Part shown: piece by piece, positions 1 through 8,848 of the stretch
Layout: every line of letters begins with the position of its first letter
Position numbering within the stretch: position 1 is the first letter of the stretch
Made by a program: the position numbers and the translations under genes
The notes under the pieces: generated by a model
The model's database searches: none
The model's input: the letters and a program-made list of their open reading frames with translations, nothing else
What the model was told of the DNA's origin: nothing
Source of the DNA: Myxococcota bacterium
GTDB lineage: Bacteria; Myxococcota_A; UBA796; UBA9615; JAKLKC01
DNA length: 64,000 bases
Assembly: GCA_023150875.1 (NCBI GenBank)
Contig: JAKLKC010000023.1
Coordinates: forward strand, 1-64,000
Reading direction: 5' to 3'

Positions 1-112
<112 letters not shown>

Positions 113-120
113 GGCGTCCG

Positions 121-756
121 CTACTTCACCAGCCCCCTCTGCATCGCGTACCGCATGAGCTGCGCGTTGGAGCTCATGCCCATCTTCTCCAGGATCCGGG
201 AGCGGTAGGTGCTGATGGTCTTCACGCTCAAGCCGAGCTGGGCACCGATCTCGGAGACGGAGCGCGCCGAGGCCAGCAGCAGCAGGACCTCGTACTCCCG
301 GGCCGACAGGAGCTCGTGGGGCGCCTCGGACCCGGAGCCGGCGTGGGCGACGTGCTCGGCGAGCTCCGCCGCCACCGTGTCGCTGAGGTAGCGCTTGCCC
401 TTGAGCACGCTGCGGATCGCCTGGAGCAGCTCCTCCGGCGCGCGGTCCTTGGTCAGGTAGGCCGAGACACCGGCCCGCAGCGCCCGGACCACGAACTGGC
501 GCTCGCCGTACATGCTCAGGACGATGATCTGCATCTCGGGCCGGATCTGGAGGAGCTCGGGCACCAGCTCGAGGCTGTTCCGGTCCCCGAGGGCGATGTC
601 GAGCACCAGCAGCGACCACTTCGACTTCCGCACCTGGTCCCTGAGCTCGGCGCAGGAGCCGACCTCGCCGATCGCCGCGCCGGGAAAGGCGTCGGCGACG
701 ATGCGGCGCAGGCCGGAGCGGACGATCACGTGGTCGTCAGCCAACAGGACGCGCAT
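121..756 (-). CDS. Two-component response regulator, NarL/FixJ family
   Basis: 211 aa. Residues 1-120 form a receiver domain with the acidic pocket D7-D8, probable phosphoacceptor D53 (LLVLDIALGD) and conserved K103 (YLTKD). Residues about 145-208 form a LuxR-type helix-turn-helix (LSAREYEVLLLLASARSVSE, then VKTISTYRSRILEKMG). It should bind DNA as a phosphorylation-controlled transcription factor. The start overlaps the end of the histidine kinase gene by 20 bp on the same strand, so the two are a cognate pair and probably translationally coupled. The regulated genes cannot be read from the sequence. Confidence 0.96.
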   Translation of the reverse strand: MRVLLADDHVIVRSGLRRIVADAFPGAAIGEVGSCAELRDQVRKSKWSLLVLDIALGDRNSLELVPELLQIRPEMQIIVLSMYGERQFVVRALRAGVSAYLTKDRAPEELLQAIRSVLKGKRYLSDTVAAELAEHVAHAGSGSEAPHELLSAREYEVLLLLASARSVSEIGAQLGLSVKTISTYRSRILEKMGMSSNAQLMRYAMQRGLVK

Positions 757-2566
757 CGTCTCCCTCCCGTGGGGGGTTCCGCGGGATCGTCACCGTCACG
801 GTCGTCCCCCGTCCGGATCTCCCCCGGATCTCCAGGCTCCCGCCGACGAGGGCCGCCCGCTCCCTCATGCCGATGATCCCCAGGGAGTCGCGGCTGTCGA
901 CCGCGGCGGACGCGATCCCCTGGCCGTCGTCGCTGACCGTGAGGACGGTCTCCTCCTCCGTCGCGACGAGGCCGATCTCCACCAGCGCCGCGCCCGCGTG
1001 GCGGATCACGTTGTTGAGCGCCTCCTGGGCGATCCGGAACAGCGTCACCGAAACCCGCTCGTCCAGGGCCCCGTCGTCCACGTCCGCCTCCACCTGGACC
1101 GCGAGGCCGGTGCGCGACTCGATCTCCCGGGCCTGCCAGTCCAGGGCCGCCGTCAGGCCGAGCTTGTCCAGCACGCCCGGGCGCAGGTCCGAGGAGATCC
1201 TCCGCACGAAGTCCACCGCGGCCTCGATCTGCCCGCTCATGGACGCCACGCCCTCCTCGAGGGCGGCCGTGCAGGGGAGCGCCAGCCCACCCGGAGGGCA
1301 CCGCGTGGGCAGCCGCGACAGCTCGATCTTCAGGGAGGTGAGGACCTGTCCCAGCTCGTCGTGGAGCTCCCGGGCGATCCGGACCGCCTCCGCCTCCCGC
1401 GCGACGTGGAGGCGGCTCGCCAGCGCCCGCAGCCGAGCCTGGGCCTCCACCGCGTCCCGGTGGCGGGCCGCCAGGGAGTCGGCCATCTCGTTGAACGCCT
1501 TCGCCACCGCGGCGAGCTCGTCGTGGGTGCGGGGGACCCTCGCCCGGACGGAGAGGTCCCCGGCGCCGAAGCGCTGGGCCACCCGGGCCAGGGAGCGCAG
1601 CCCCCGCAGGATGCCCAGCTCCGCGGCGATGAACACGGCGGCGATGGTGAAGAGGGTGATGACCCCCAGGGCCAGGAGGGCCCGGTAGAAGGCCGAGTTG
1701 GCCTGGTCCACGACGCGGTCGTGGGGCACGGCGACCGCCACCAGGAGCCCCGGCGCCTGCTGCAACGGGGCCGCCAGGAAGTACCTTCGGACGCCCGAGT
1801 CCCCGATCTCCAGGACCTTGCCGTGCCGCGACGCGGGGAGGGCGGAGAGGCCCGGGACGCGCTTGCCGATGGCCTCTGGGACGACGGCGTCCGAGTGGCT
1901 GCCCTGGGCGAGGATCGTGTCCGCCGAGTCCACGATGAACAGCGAGAACCCCTCCGGCGAGCCGCTCTCGTCGTCGATCCCGGCGAGCCACCCGAGGTCG
2001 ACCCCGTCGAAGAGGACGGCCGTCACCTCGCCCCCGGGGCCCCTCACCGCGAAGGCGTGGTTGAGGGTCGGGCGCTCGAAGATCGGCGAGACCAGGTAGG
2101 TCCCCGACGCGACGTCGCCCGACCGCAGGGCGGCGACGTAGGCCGGGTTGTCGCTCCAGCTCCGGTAGCTCGGCAGCGGGTAGGCGCTGGCGAGGACCTC
2201 GCCGCCGGGGGACAGGACGCCGAGGTTGGCGAGTTGCGGGTGGCCGGCGAGCAGGGCCTGCACGAACCCGGGATCCCGGACGATGGGCGACTGGAGGCCC
2301 TCCCGCGCCAGCTTGGCACCGAGCCAGGACAGGAGCTCCCGGGAGCCCTGGAGCTGGTGGGCGTGCTCGCGGCTGGCCAGGCGCGCCAGGTGCAGCGCGT
2401 CCCGCTCCATCCGGGCGAGGGCGGCGGCGCGCTCGTTCTCCGCCACGACGAACGCGAAGAGCACCGCGGGCAGCGTGGCGAGGCAGATCAGGAAGAGCAG
2501 GCGCCCCCGAAGCGAGATGGGCAGCGAGGGAGGCTCCCTGCGGGCTCGACTCGGGGGTTGCGCCAT
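737..2566 (-). CDS. Membrane sensor histidine kinase (HisKA_3 type) with Cache-like sensor and HAMP
   Basis: 609 aa. A transmembrane helix at about 21-42 is followed by a periplasmic region of about 250 aa resembling a double Cache sensor. A second membrane helix lies at about 297-318, then a HAMP segment to about 370. The dimerisation helix carries the phosphoacceptor His at about 402 (RELHDELGQVLT), as in NarX/DesK kinases. A GHKL ATPase domain follows, with an N-box (AQEALNNVIRHA), a G1 box (DDGQGI) and a final glycine-rich box (GRSGRGTTVTV). It should phosphorylate the overlapping downstream regulator in response to an extracytoplasmic ligand that cannot be deduced. The upstream lipoprotein gene ends only 6 bp away, so all three may be cotranscribed. 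Confidence 0.95.
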   Translation of the reverse strand: MAQPPSRARREPPSLPISLRGRLLFLICLATLPAVLFAFVVAENERAAALARMERDALHLARLASREHAHQLQGSRELLSWLGAKLAREGLQSPIVRDPGFVQALLAGHPQLANLGVLSPGGEVLASAYPLPSYRSWSDNPAYVAALRSGDVASGTYLVSPIFERPTLNHAFAVRGPGGEVTAVLFDGVDLGWLAGIDDESGSPEGFSLFIVDSADTILAQGSHSDAVVPEAIGKRVPGLSALPASRHGKVLEIGDSGVRRYFLAAPLQQAPGLLVAVAVPHDRVVDQANSAFYRALLALGVITLFTIAAVFIAAELGILRGLRSLARVAQRFGAGDLSVRARVPRTHDELAAVAKAFNEMADSLAARHRDAVEAQARLRALASRLHVAREAEAVRIARELHDELGQVLTSLKIELSRLPTRCPPGGLALPCTAALEEGVASMSGQIEAAVDFVRRISSDLRPGVLDKLGLTAALDWQAREIESRTGLAVQVEADVDDGALDERVSVTLFRIAQEALNNVIRHAGAALVEIGLVATEEETVLTVSDDGQGIASAAVDSRDSLGIIGMRERAALVGGSLEIRGRSGRGTTVTVTIPRNPPREGDDARPVG

Positions 2567-2572
2567 CGGGGT

Positions 2573-4018
2573 CTACGGCCCCCGCCGGGCCGCGCTCTCC
2601 AGGGCTGACGGTTCGGAGGCGCCGAGCCCGGAGTACACGAAGATCCCCATGAGGTAGAACCAGGCCGCGCCCCCCTCCTCCCCCACCGCAGACGAGACCT
2701 CCAGGAAGTACAGGCCCCCGGAGGGGAAGGCGTACCGGTCCAGCGCCGGGTCCTCCGCCGCGTTCACCGCCGCCTCCTCCAGTACGTCGCCCACCTCGTT
2801 CAGAAGGCGCACGTAGGGACTCAGCCTCGATCCGTAGTCGTTCCGGCCGCCCAACACCACCGACAGCTCCGCCCCGTCCTGGACGCGCAACGCGTACACG
2901 TCCACGTCCCCCACGGGGTCGATCCGCCCCATCAGGTACGCCTCCTCCCGCTCGCCGTCCGTCACCAGGGCGACCTCGTGGGCCGTCCCGAGGTCGTCGT
3001 TGGGCTCCTGCTCCGGCTCGTTGTTGCCCGCCGGATCGTCCTCCGCGAGCTGGAGCACGTAGAAGCGGTCCGCACCCCCCAGACCGCCGGGGTCCTCGAC
3101 GGTGAGGAACACGTACCCCTCGGGGTCCAGCACGGGGACGTAGGCGCGGTTGACCCAGTCCAGGGCGTCGTACCACGCGATGGGATCGGGTTCTCCGTCC
3201 CCAGGTGCCCAGAGGGTCACCAGGGGAGTGAGCCGCGTGCCCACGTCCGGGAACATGTAGACCCGCAGCATCGCTCCCGGGGCGGCGTCCACCCTCCACC
3301 AGTCCACGTCCCCGGGGAACGAGACGGCGCCGACGTGCGTGTAGTTCGTGGAGTACGCCGTCACCTCCCAGGGGGTCGCCTGGGACGCGGCGTCGTTGGG
3401 TTCCACCTCCTCAAGGGCCGGATCGAGCTGGAATAGGGTCGCCTCGTAACGCCACGCGTCGTCGATCCCGCCCTCCGGCTCCTCCCCCCGAAAGTCCCTT
3501 CCGTCCTCCACGCTGAAGAAGTAGGTCTCCGCCGCGGCGAGGCGGGTGATGAGGTAGGCGTCGGTCCCCTGGCCGCTCACCCTCTCGTAGTCGTCGTTGT
3601 GGCCGATCTCCACCCCCGCCGAGTTCCAGAGGCGGAGCACGGTGTCGGCTCCGGCCTCGTCGGAGGGATCGTCGGTGGCGGTGTCGACGACCACGTAGTC
3701 CCCGGCGTTCCCCTCGATCCGGTAGTAGTCGACGTCCCCGGGCGCGTTCACGTAGTCCGCGACCTCGTCGCCGTAGGCCACGGTCACCGCCTCGGCCAGC
3801 GCGTTGTTGCGGTCGCCCGCCCGGCAGGTCTCCGACTCGCAGATCTCCCCCGGCGCGCAGCCCGAATCGGCGGTGCACTCCGGGGGGGGCCCGGCGTCAT
3901 CGTCGGCGGTGTCGTCGTCCCCCTCGGGCAGTGAGGGGGATCCCCCACAGCCCGCCGCCAGGACCCACAGGGCCAGGGGGCCGATCCCCCGCCACCCCCC
4001 GAGAATCGTCGCGTCCAT
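2573..4018 (-). CDS. Surface lipoprotein with PPC-like domains
   Basis: 481 aa from the ATG at 4018. A lipobox (LWVLAAGC) puts the lipidated Cys near residue 19, followed by an acidic linker (GDDDTADDDAG) and a small Cys-rich motif (CTADSGCAPGEICESETC) common in myxobacterial surface proteins. Three repeats each contain a GDVDxY/W motif (GDVDYYRIE, GDVDWWRVD, GDVDVYALR), the signature of bacterial pre-peptidase C-terminal (PPC) beta domains. No catalytic domain is present, so binding or structural function is more likely. A longer in-frame extension exists upstream but is arginine/proline-rich and lacks a signal peptide. The histidine kinase gene starts 6 bp downstream, so a shared sensory or envelope role is possible but unproven. 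Confidence 0.85.
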   Translation of the reverse strand: MDATILGGWRGIGPLALWVLAAGCGGSPSLPEGDDDTADDDAGPPPECTADSGCAPGEICESETCRAGDRNNALAEAVTVAYGDEVADYVNAPGDVDYYRIEGNAGDYVVVDTATDDPSDEAGADTVLRLWNSAGVEIGHNDDYERVSGQGTDAYLITRLAAAETYFFSVEDGRDFRGEEPEGGIDDAWRYEATLFQLDPALEEVEPNDAASQATPWEVTAYSTNYTHVGAVSFPGDVDWWRVDAAPGAMLRVYMFPDVGTRLTPLVTLWAPGDGEPDPIAWYDALDWVNRAYVPVLDPEGYVFLTVEDPGGLGGADRFYVLQLAEDDPAGNNEPEQEPNDDLGTAHEVALVTDGEREEAYLMGRIDPVGDVDVYALRVQDGAELSVVLGGRNDYGSRLSPYVRLLNEVGDVLEEAAVNAAEDPALDRYAFPSGGLYFLEVSSAVGEEGGAAWFYLMGIFVYSGLGASEPSALESAARRGP

Positions 4019-4094
4019 CGGGTCGATCCTCCCCCGGGGGCCACGCCCGCGGCCCCTCGCCCACGCCGGGAGTCTACCAGAGGGCCGACCCGCA

Positions 4095-4123
4095 TTGCCC
4101 GGGGGGTCGCCAGGCTGCACAAT
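4095..4123 (+). promoter_or_regulatory. Predicted sigma70-type promoter giving a possibly leaderless mRNA
   Basis: TTGCCC at 4095-4100, a 17-bp spacer and CACAAT at 4118-4123. The -10 box ends 7 bp before the ATG at 4131, so transcription would begin at or next to the start codon. No Shine-Dalgarno precedes that ATG. A divergent TAGACT (4071-4076 on the minus strand) may be the -10 box for the lipoprotein gene on the other side. Confidence 0.45.
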
Positions 4124-4130
4124 CCCGCCG

Positions 4131-4937
4131 ATGCGCTTCACCGTCCTCGGCTCCGGCACCATCGTCCCCCATCCCCAGCGGGGGTGCGCCGGGTACCTGC
4201 TGCGGGGGGACGGGGTCGCCGCCGTCCTCGACACCGGCAGCGGCACCAAGGACCGCCTGGCGCGCCAGGGGGTCCGTCTGGGGGAGATCACCCACTTCCT
4301 CTACTCCCACGGGCACATCGACCACTTCTCGGACCTGCTCGTCCTGCTGTTCTACCGGGTCTACGCGCCCCCGGAGGACCGTCGGCCCGGCCTGACCATC
4401 GCCGGGCCGCCGGGGTTCACCGCCTTCTTCCACGGCGTCGCCCGCGCCGCGTGGCCCGACCTGATCGACGCCAACGCCGACGTGGAGTGGAGGGACCTCG
4501 CGCCCGCGGATCCCCCCCTGGACGCCGGCTGGTTCTCGGCCCGCGCCTTCCCCGTCTCCCACGGGCACCAGAGCGCCGTCGCGTGGCGGCTGGAGGGTCG
4601 CGCCGCGGATGGCCGCCCCTGGTCCCTGGCCTACAGCGGCGACGCCAGTCCGTGCCCGGGGCTGAACGAGGCGGCCCGGGGGGTGGACCTGCTCGTGTGC
4701 GAGTGCGCCTTCCCCACGTCCCGGGCGGTGCCGACCCACATGACCCCGGGGTCGGTGCGCTCCCTGGCCGAGGACGCCCGCCCGGGCCTCCTGGTCCTCA
4801 CCCACCTGTACCCCGAGGTCCTCGCCGAGGGCCTGCCCGGCCCGGCCTTCGACGGGTACTCCGGGAGGGTCGTCGTCGCCCACGACGGGCTCGCCATCCC
4901 CCTGCCCGTCCCCCCGCGCATCCAGGAGGAAGGATGA
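4131..4937 (+). CDS. Metallo-beta-lactamase fold hydrolase, RNase Z-like
   Basis: 268 aa. The N-terminus (MRFTVLGSGT) is typical of the RNase Z/arylsulfatase-like branch. The metal-binding motif SHGHIDH lies at 59-65. Further candidate ligands are a His in the SHGHQSAVAW segment, an Asp in YSGDASP, and a His in the late LVLTHLYPE segment. The fold uses two zinc ions in hydrolysis of phosphodiesters or thioesters; the substrate here is unknown, and the short length argues against assigning tRNA 3' processing outright. The last codon overlaps the next gene's start (ATGA), implying translational coupling with the secreted beta-helix protein. Confidence 0.88.
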   Translation: MRFTVLGSGTIVPHPQRGCAGYLLRGDGVAAVLDTGSGTKDRLARQGVRLGEITHFLYSHGHIDHFSDLLVLLFYRVYAPPEDRRPGLTIAGPPGFTAFFHGVARAAWPDLIDANADVEWRDLAPADPPLDAGWFSARAFPVSHGHQSAVAWRLEGRAADGRPWSLAYSGDASPCPGLNEAARGVDLLVCECAFPTSRAVPTHMTPGSVRSLAEDARPGLLVLTHLYPEVLAEGLPGPAFDGYSGRVVVAHDGLAIPLPVPPRIQEEG

Positions 4938-6190
4938 ACCGCTCCCACCGCCGCCCTCGCCCCGCCCGCGCTGGGGCGGTCGGCCTCGCCGTCGCCGCGG
5001 CCACGCTGACCTTCCCCCTCCTCGCGCCGGCAGCCACCCTCTACGTGCCCGATCAGTACGACTCCGTCGCCGACGCCCTCGCCGCCTCCCAGGTGGGCGA
5101 CACCGTGATCTTGAGGTCCGGCACCTACTACGAGTCCGTCACCGTGCCCGAAGAGGTGACCCTCCAGGGCGAGGAGCCCCCCCGCACGGTCCTGCACGCC
5201 CCCTCGGACGACGCCGCCGTCGTGCGCCTATCCCACCGCGCCGTGCTCGCGGGCCTGGCGGTGATCGGGGGGAAGCACGGGGTCCTGGTGGAGGACGAGA
5301 TCGGAGGGGATCCCGTGGAGCCCGAGGTCCGGGGGGTGCTGGTGGCGGGGGCGAGCCGCGCCGGAGTGGAGGTCCGGGGCGGCGTGCTCCTGACGGTGAG
5401 GGCCTCCACCCTGGCGGACAACACCCTCTTCGGCGCCTACGCCACGGAGGCGGGGAGGCTCACGGTCCGGAACAGCCTCGTCATCGGCAACGGCGTGGGG
5501 GTCGAGGCGGAGGGGGGCACCCTCGACATCCTCTACAACACCGTCGTCTCCCGGAACCGCAACGGGGGCGTGAAGGTCCACGGGCCCGGCTACTGGGGGC
5601 GGATCGTCAACAACACCATCGTCGCCAACGACACCGCGGGGGTGGACGTCGACGGCGCCTCCACCGCGGAGTTCCGCAACAACGTGGTCGTGTTCAACGA
5701 CTCCGGTTTCTTCAATGTTTCCGGCACCTTCGACGGCGTCACCGAGCACGACGACGTGTACGGGAACGGCGCGGACTGGACCGGCATGGCCGCCGGGCCC
5801 ACCGACATCTCCGTGGATCCCCTCTTCGTCGCCTTCGATGCCGCGGGGGACGGCTGGGACGACGACCTGCGCCTCTCCGCCGGGAGTCCCTGCATCGACG
5901 CCGCCGACGACTCCCTGGCCTACCAGGACCCCGACGAGACCGTCGGAGACCTCGGCGCCTGGGGGGGCCCGGAGTCGGGGGTCGTGGGGGCGAACTTCAA
6001 GCTCCGGGACGTGGTCATCGAGCCCATCGCCGAGGAGGGCTGCGCTGGCTGCGGCGGCTCCGCCCCCGACCAGGGGGTGGTGGGGGCGGCGCTGCTGCTG
6101 GTGCCGTGGGCGAGGCGCCGGGCGCCCGGCCTCACTCCCACTCGATGGTGGCGGGCGGCTTCGACGAGACGTCGTACACGACGCGGTTGA
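4934..6190 (+). CDS. Secreted right-handed beta-helix protein with MYXO-CTERM-like tail
   Basis: 418 aa. An N-terminal signal peptide (hydrophobic stretch about 14-34, cleavage probably after the Ala residues before TLYVPDQ) precedes a pectate-lyase/NosD-like parallel beta-helix. Repeated rungs such as [10 protein letters not shown]-type and [15 protein letters not shown] segments support this. Near the C-terminus a Cys-Gly cluster (CAGCGG) is followed by a hydrophobic stretch ([11 protein letters not shown]) and ARRRA, the plan of the MYXO-CTERM surface-sorting tag. The reading frame continues about 19 residues past the arginine cluster and overlaps the 3' end of convergent guaA by 59 bp. 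No catalytic residues were identified. The start ATG overlaps the preceding stop. Confidence 0.85.
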   Translation: MNRSHRRPRPARAGAVGLAVAAATLTFPLLAPAATLYVPDQYDSVADALAASQVGDTVILRSGTYYESVTVPEEVTLQGEEPPRTVLHAPSDDAAVVRLSHRAVLAGLAVIGGKHGVLVEDEIGGDPVEPEVRGVLVAGASRAGVEVRGGVLLTVRASTLADNTLFGAYATEAGRLTVRNSLVIGNGVGVEAEGGTLDILYNTVVSRNRNGGVKVHGPGYWGRIVNNTIVANDTAGVDVDGASTAEFRNNVVVFNDSGFFNVSGTFDGVTEHDDVYGNGADWTGMAAGPTDISVDPLFVAFDAAGDGWDDDLRLSAGSPCIDAADDSLAYQDPDETVGDLGAWGGPESGVVGANFKLRDVVIEPIAEEGCAGCGGSAPDQGVVGAALLLVPWARRRAPGLTPTRWWRAASTRRRTRRG

Positions 6191-7688
6191 TCCCCCGGAC
6201 CTCGTTGATCACCCGGGTGCCGATCCGCCCCAGCACCTCGTAGGGCAGGTGGACCCAGTCGGCGGTCATGCCGTCGGTGCTGTGGACCGCCCGCACGACG
6301 CAGGTCTCGTCGTAGGTCCGCTCGTCCCCCATGACCCCCACGGTCCGCACCGGAAGCAGCACCGCGAACGCCTGCCAGATCTCGCGGTACAGGCCGGCGG
6401 CCTTGATCTCGGAGACCACGATGTGGTCGGCCTCCCGGAGCACGTCGCAACGCTCCCGGGTGACCTCGCCTACGATGCGGACCGCCAGGCCGGGGCCGGG
6501 GAAGGGCTGGCGCCACACCCTCTCCTCGGGCAGGTCCAGGGCGAGCCCCACCCGCCGGACCTCGTCCTTGAACAGCTCCCGCAGCGGCTCCACCAGGTCC
6601 AGCTCCATCCGCTCCGGCAGCCCGCCGACGTTGTGGTGGCTCTTGATGACCGCCGAGGGCCCCTTCACGTTCACGCTCTCGATGACGTCGGGGTAGAGGG
6701 TGCCTTGGGCCAGGAAGCGCACGCCGGGGAGACCCCGGGCATGCTCCTCGAAGACACGGATGAACTCCTCGCCGATGACCTTGCGCTTGCGCTCGGGATC
6801 GGTCACACCCTGGAGCCGCCCGAGGAACCGCTCCGCCGCGTCCACGTGCACGAAGTGCAGCCCGCCGTGGGCCTCGCCGTAGGCCCGGAAGAAGGCCTCC
6901 ACCTGCCGGCCCTCGTCCTTGCGGAGCAGGCCGTTGTCCACGAACACGCAGGTCAGGCGCTCCCCGATGGCCCGGGCCAGCAGGGCGGCCACCACCGTCG
7001 AGTCCACCCCACCCGACAGGGCGCAGACCACCCCGGCGTCGCCCACGGTGTCCCGGATCCGCTGCACTTCCGCCTCGACGAAACCCTCCGCCGTCCAGTC
7101 CGGCCGGGCGCCGCAGACCCCGAACAGGAAGCTCTCCAGGACCTCCGCCCCCCGGGGGGTGTGGGCGACCTCGGGGTGGAACTGGAGGCCGAAGACCCGC
7201 CCGTCCTCCCGGGCGCAGGCGGCGTTGGGGCAGTTCTCGCTCCAGGCGATGGGCCGGAACCCGGGGGGCAGGCGCGCGACGTGGTCGCCGTGGCTCATCC
7301 AGACCAGCTCCTCGCTCCCCGGCGAGAACGTCCGGAAGATCCCGCTGGCGTCGTCGATCCTCAGGGTCGCCCGGCCGTACTCCCTCCGGTCGGCGGGGAG
7401 GACCTCGCCCCCCAGGAGGTGACAGAGGAGCTGCATCCCGTAGCAGATCCCCAGCACGGGCACGCCCAGGTCGACCACGCCTGGGCCGATCCGAGGCGCG
7501 TCCGGCCCGTAGACGCTGGCGGGACCCCCGGAGAGGATGATCCCCAGCAGGCCCTCCCGGGGCTCGGACGCGAGGTCGTGGTGGAAGGGGCGGATCTCGC
7601 AGTAGACCTGCGCCTCCCTCACCCTCCGGGCGATGAGCTGGGTGTACTGGGACCCGAAGTCCAGGATGAGGATCCGCTCGCGGGGCAT
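6132..7688 (-). CDS. guaA: GMP synthase (glutamine-hydrolysing)
   Basis: 518 aa from the ATG at 7688, the expected family length. It converts XMP, ATP and glutamine to GMP in the cytoplasm. The class I glutaminase domain covers about 1-190 with the nucleophile Cys in GICYGMQ and the His/Glu pair in [10 protein letters not shown]. The ATP-pyrophosphatase domain has the P-loop SGGVDST, and the dimerisation domain ends with the diagnostic [10 protein letters not shown] longer in-frame start at 7790 adds a low-complexity stretch and was rejected. The gene is preceded by a good promoter, and its 3' end overlaps the convergent beta-helix gene. Confidence 0.98.
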   Translation of the reverse strand: MPRERILILDFGSQYTQLIARRVREAQVYCEIRPFHHDLASEPREGLLGIILSGGPASVYGPDAPRIGPGVVDLGVPVLGICYGMQLLCHLLGGEVLPADRREYGRATLRIDDASGIFRTFSPGSEELVWMSHGDHVARLPPGFRPIAWSENCPNAACAREDGRVFGLQFHPEVAHTPRGAEVLESFLFGVCGARPDWTAEGFVEAEVQRIRDTVGDAGVVCALSGGVDSTVVAALLARAIGERLTCVFVDNGLLRKDEGRQVEAFFRAYGEAHGGLHFVHVDAAERFLGRLQGVTDPERKRKVIGEEFIRVFEEHARGLPGVRFLAQGTLYPDVIESVNVKGPSAVIKSHHNVGGLPERMELDLVEPLRELFKDEVRRVGLALDLPEERVWRQPFPGPGLAVRIVGEVTRERCDVLREADHIVVSEIKAAGLYREIWQAFAVLLPVRTVGVMGDERTYDETCVVRAVHSTDGMTADWVHLPYEVLGRIGTRVINEVRGINRVVYDVSSKPPATIEWE

Positions 7689-7735
7689 GGGCTCGGGCTC
7701 CGTGCGGGAGGGGTGGGAGGGGGCCGGAGCAGGGG

Positions 7736-7764
7736 AGTCTAGTGTCGCCCGGGGCGGGTGTCGA
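7736..7764 (-). promoter_or_regulatory. Predicted guaA promoter
   Basis: On the minus strand TCGACA (7764-7759, five of six matches to TTGACA), a 17-bp spacer and TAGACT (7741-7736). Transcription would start near 7729, about 40 nt before the guaA ATG. Confidence 0.5.
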
Positions 7765-7847
7765 TGCCCCGCTCCACCGGCCCCGGCCATCGCACGGCTG
7801 GCCGGACGAGGACCGCGCCCGCTCCTGCGCCGCCGGAAGGGCGCGCC

Positions 7848-7853
7848 TATAAT
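7848..7853 (+). promoter_or_regulatory. Perfect TATAAT -10 box upstream of the XdhC-family gene
   Basis: An exact TATAAT in a stretch otherwise almost free of A and T. No convincing -35 is visible at 16-18 bp. Transcription would start near 7860. This excludes the in-frame ATG at 7852, which lies inside the box, and favours 7882. An ATG at 7862, right at the expected start site, opens a 7-codon frame (MRAGPSR) whose TGA overlaps the ATG at 7882. Confidence 0.4.
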
Positions 7854-7881
7854 GTCGGCCCATGCGCGCCGGCCCTTCCCG

Positions 7882-8721
7882 ATGATCGACGTCTACCGCG
7901 AACTGGCGCGGCTCGCCGAGGCCGGCGAACCCGCGGCGCTGGCGACCGTGATCGAGGTCCGGGGCTCCTGCCCCCAGGCCGCCGGCAGCAAGATGCTGGT
8001 CCGGACCGACGGGAGCATCGTGGGGACCGTCGGGGGCGGCGCGTTCGAGCAGCGGGTGATCGAGACCGCCCTCGGGGTCGTGGCCTCGGGGACCCCGGAG
8101 CGGGTGCGCCTGCACCTCACCCGAGACCTCGCCATGTGCTGCGGGGGGACGATGGAAGCGTTCGTGGAGCCCGTTGCCGGTCCGCCGGCCCTCCTGGTCT
8201 TCGGCGCCGGCCACGTCGGGGCCGCCCTGGCGATGGTGGCGACGGTGGCCGGTTTCCGGGTCACCGTGGTCGACGAGAGGGAGGAGTTCGCCCGCTCCGA
8301 GCGCCTGCGCGGGGCCCACCGGGTCGTCTGCGCCGCCCCCACCGACGTCCTGGACGAGCTGCCCTGGGGCGAGGGGACCTTCGCGGTCATCGTCACCCAC
8401 GAGCACTCCCTGGACGAGGACCTGCTCTGGCGCTGCGCCGGCCGGTCCTGGCGCTACCTGGGGATGATCGGCTCCCGGCGGAAGGTGCTGCGCTTCCGGG
8501 AGCGGTTCATCGCCCGCGGGGGCGATCCGGCCCGCTGGGACCGCGTCCACGCCCCCATCGGCCTGGACGTGGGGGCCGTGGAACCCGGCGAGATCGCCGT
8601 CGCCGTCGCCGCCGAGCTCGTGGCGGTGCTCCGGGGGGCCGGAGGCCGGCCCGCCTCGTCCCTGCGGCTTCCCCCCGGCGGGGCCCACCCGGAGGAGGAA
8701 GGGGCCGACGCCGGGGAGTGA
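7882..8721 (+). CDS. XdhC/CoxI family protein
   Basis: 279 aa. The N-terminal XdhC_CoxI domain shows the family pattern [15 protein letters not shown] and [10 protein letters not shown], with a Cys pair in [10 protein letters not shown]. The C-terminal half is a Rossmann-type domain ([12 protein letters not shown]), then MIGSRRK and the late HAPIGLDVG...GEIAVA motif. Characterised relatives insert or sulfurate the molybdenum cofactor of xanthine dehydrogenase-type enzymes. No molybdenum hydroxylase or cofactor gene is present in the window, so the partner must be elsewhere. The start at 7882 was chosen because the alternative at 7852 falls within a TATAAT box; neither has a clear Shine-Dalgarno. 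Confidence 0.9.
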   Translation: MIDVYRELARLAEAGEPAALATVIEVRGSCPQAAGSKMLVRTDGSIVGTVGGGAFEQRVIETALGVVASGTPERVRLHLTRDLAMCCGGTMEAFVEPVAGPPALLVFGAGHVGAALAMVATVAGFRVTVVDEREEFARSERLRGAHRVVCAAPTDVLDELPWGEGTFAVIVTHEHSLDEDLLWRCAGRSWRYLGMIGSRRKVLRFRERFIARGGDPARWDRVHAPIGLDVGAVEPGEIAVAVAAELVAVLRGAGGRPASSLRLPPGGAHPEEEGADAGE

Positions 8722-8848
8722 TGGCCGCCGTCGCCGCTCCTCACCATCCTCGGCCCAAGATCTGGAGGGGAACGGTCCCGGAGCGGATCCGTACCGCGTT
8801 TCCCCGTGCCCGAGCCCAGGCGACCTCCAGTAGCTTGCCCGGGGATGT

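Noticed and set aside
512-2608. Long plus-strand open frame opposite the histidine kinase
   Set aside because: Antisense shadow in very GC-rich DNA; sequence is Arg/Gly/His-rich and lacks family motifs, while the minus strand encodes a clear kinase.
7852-7881. XdhC start at 7852
   Set aside because: The ATG lies inside the exact TATAAT box, which would put it upstream of transcription.
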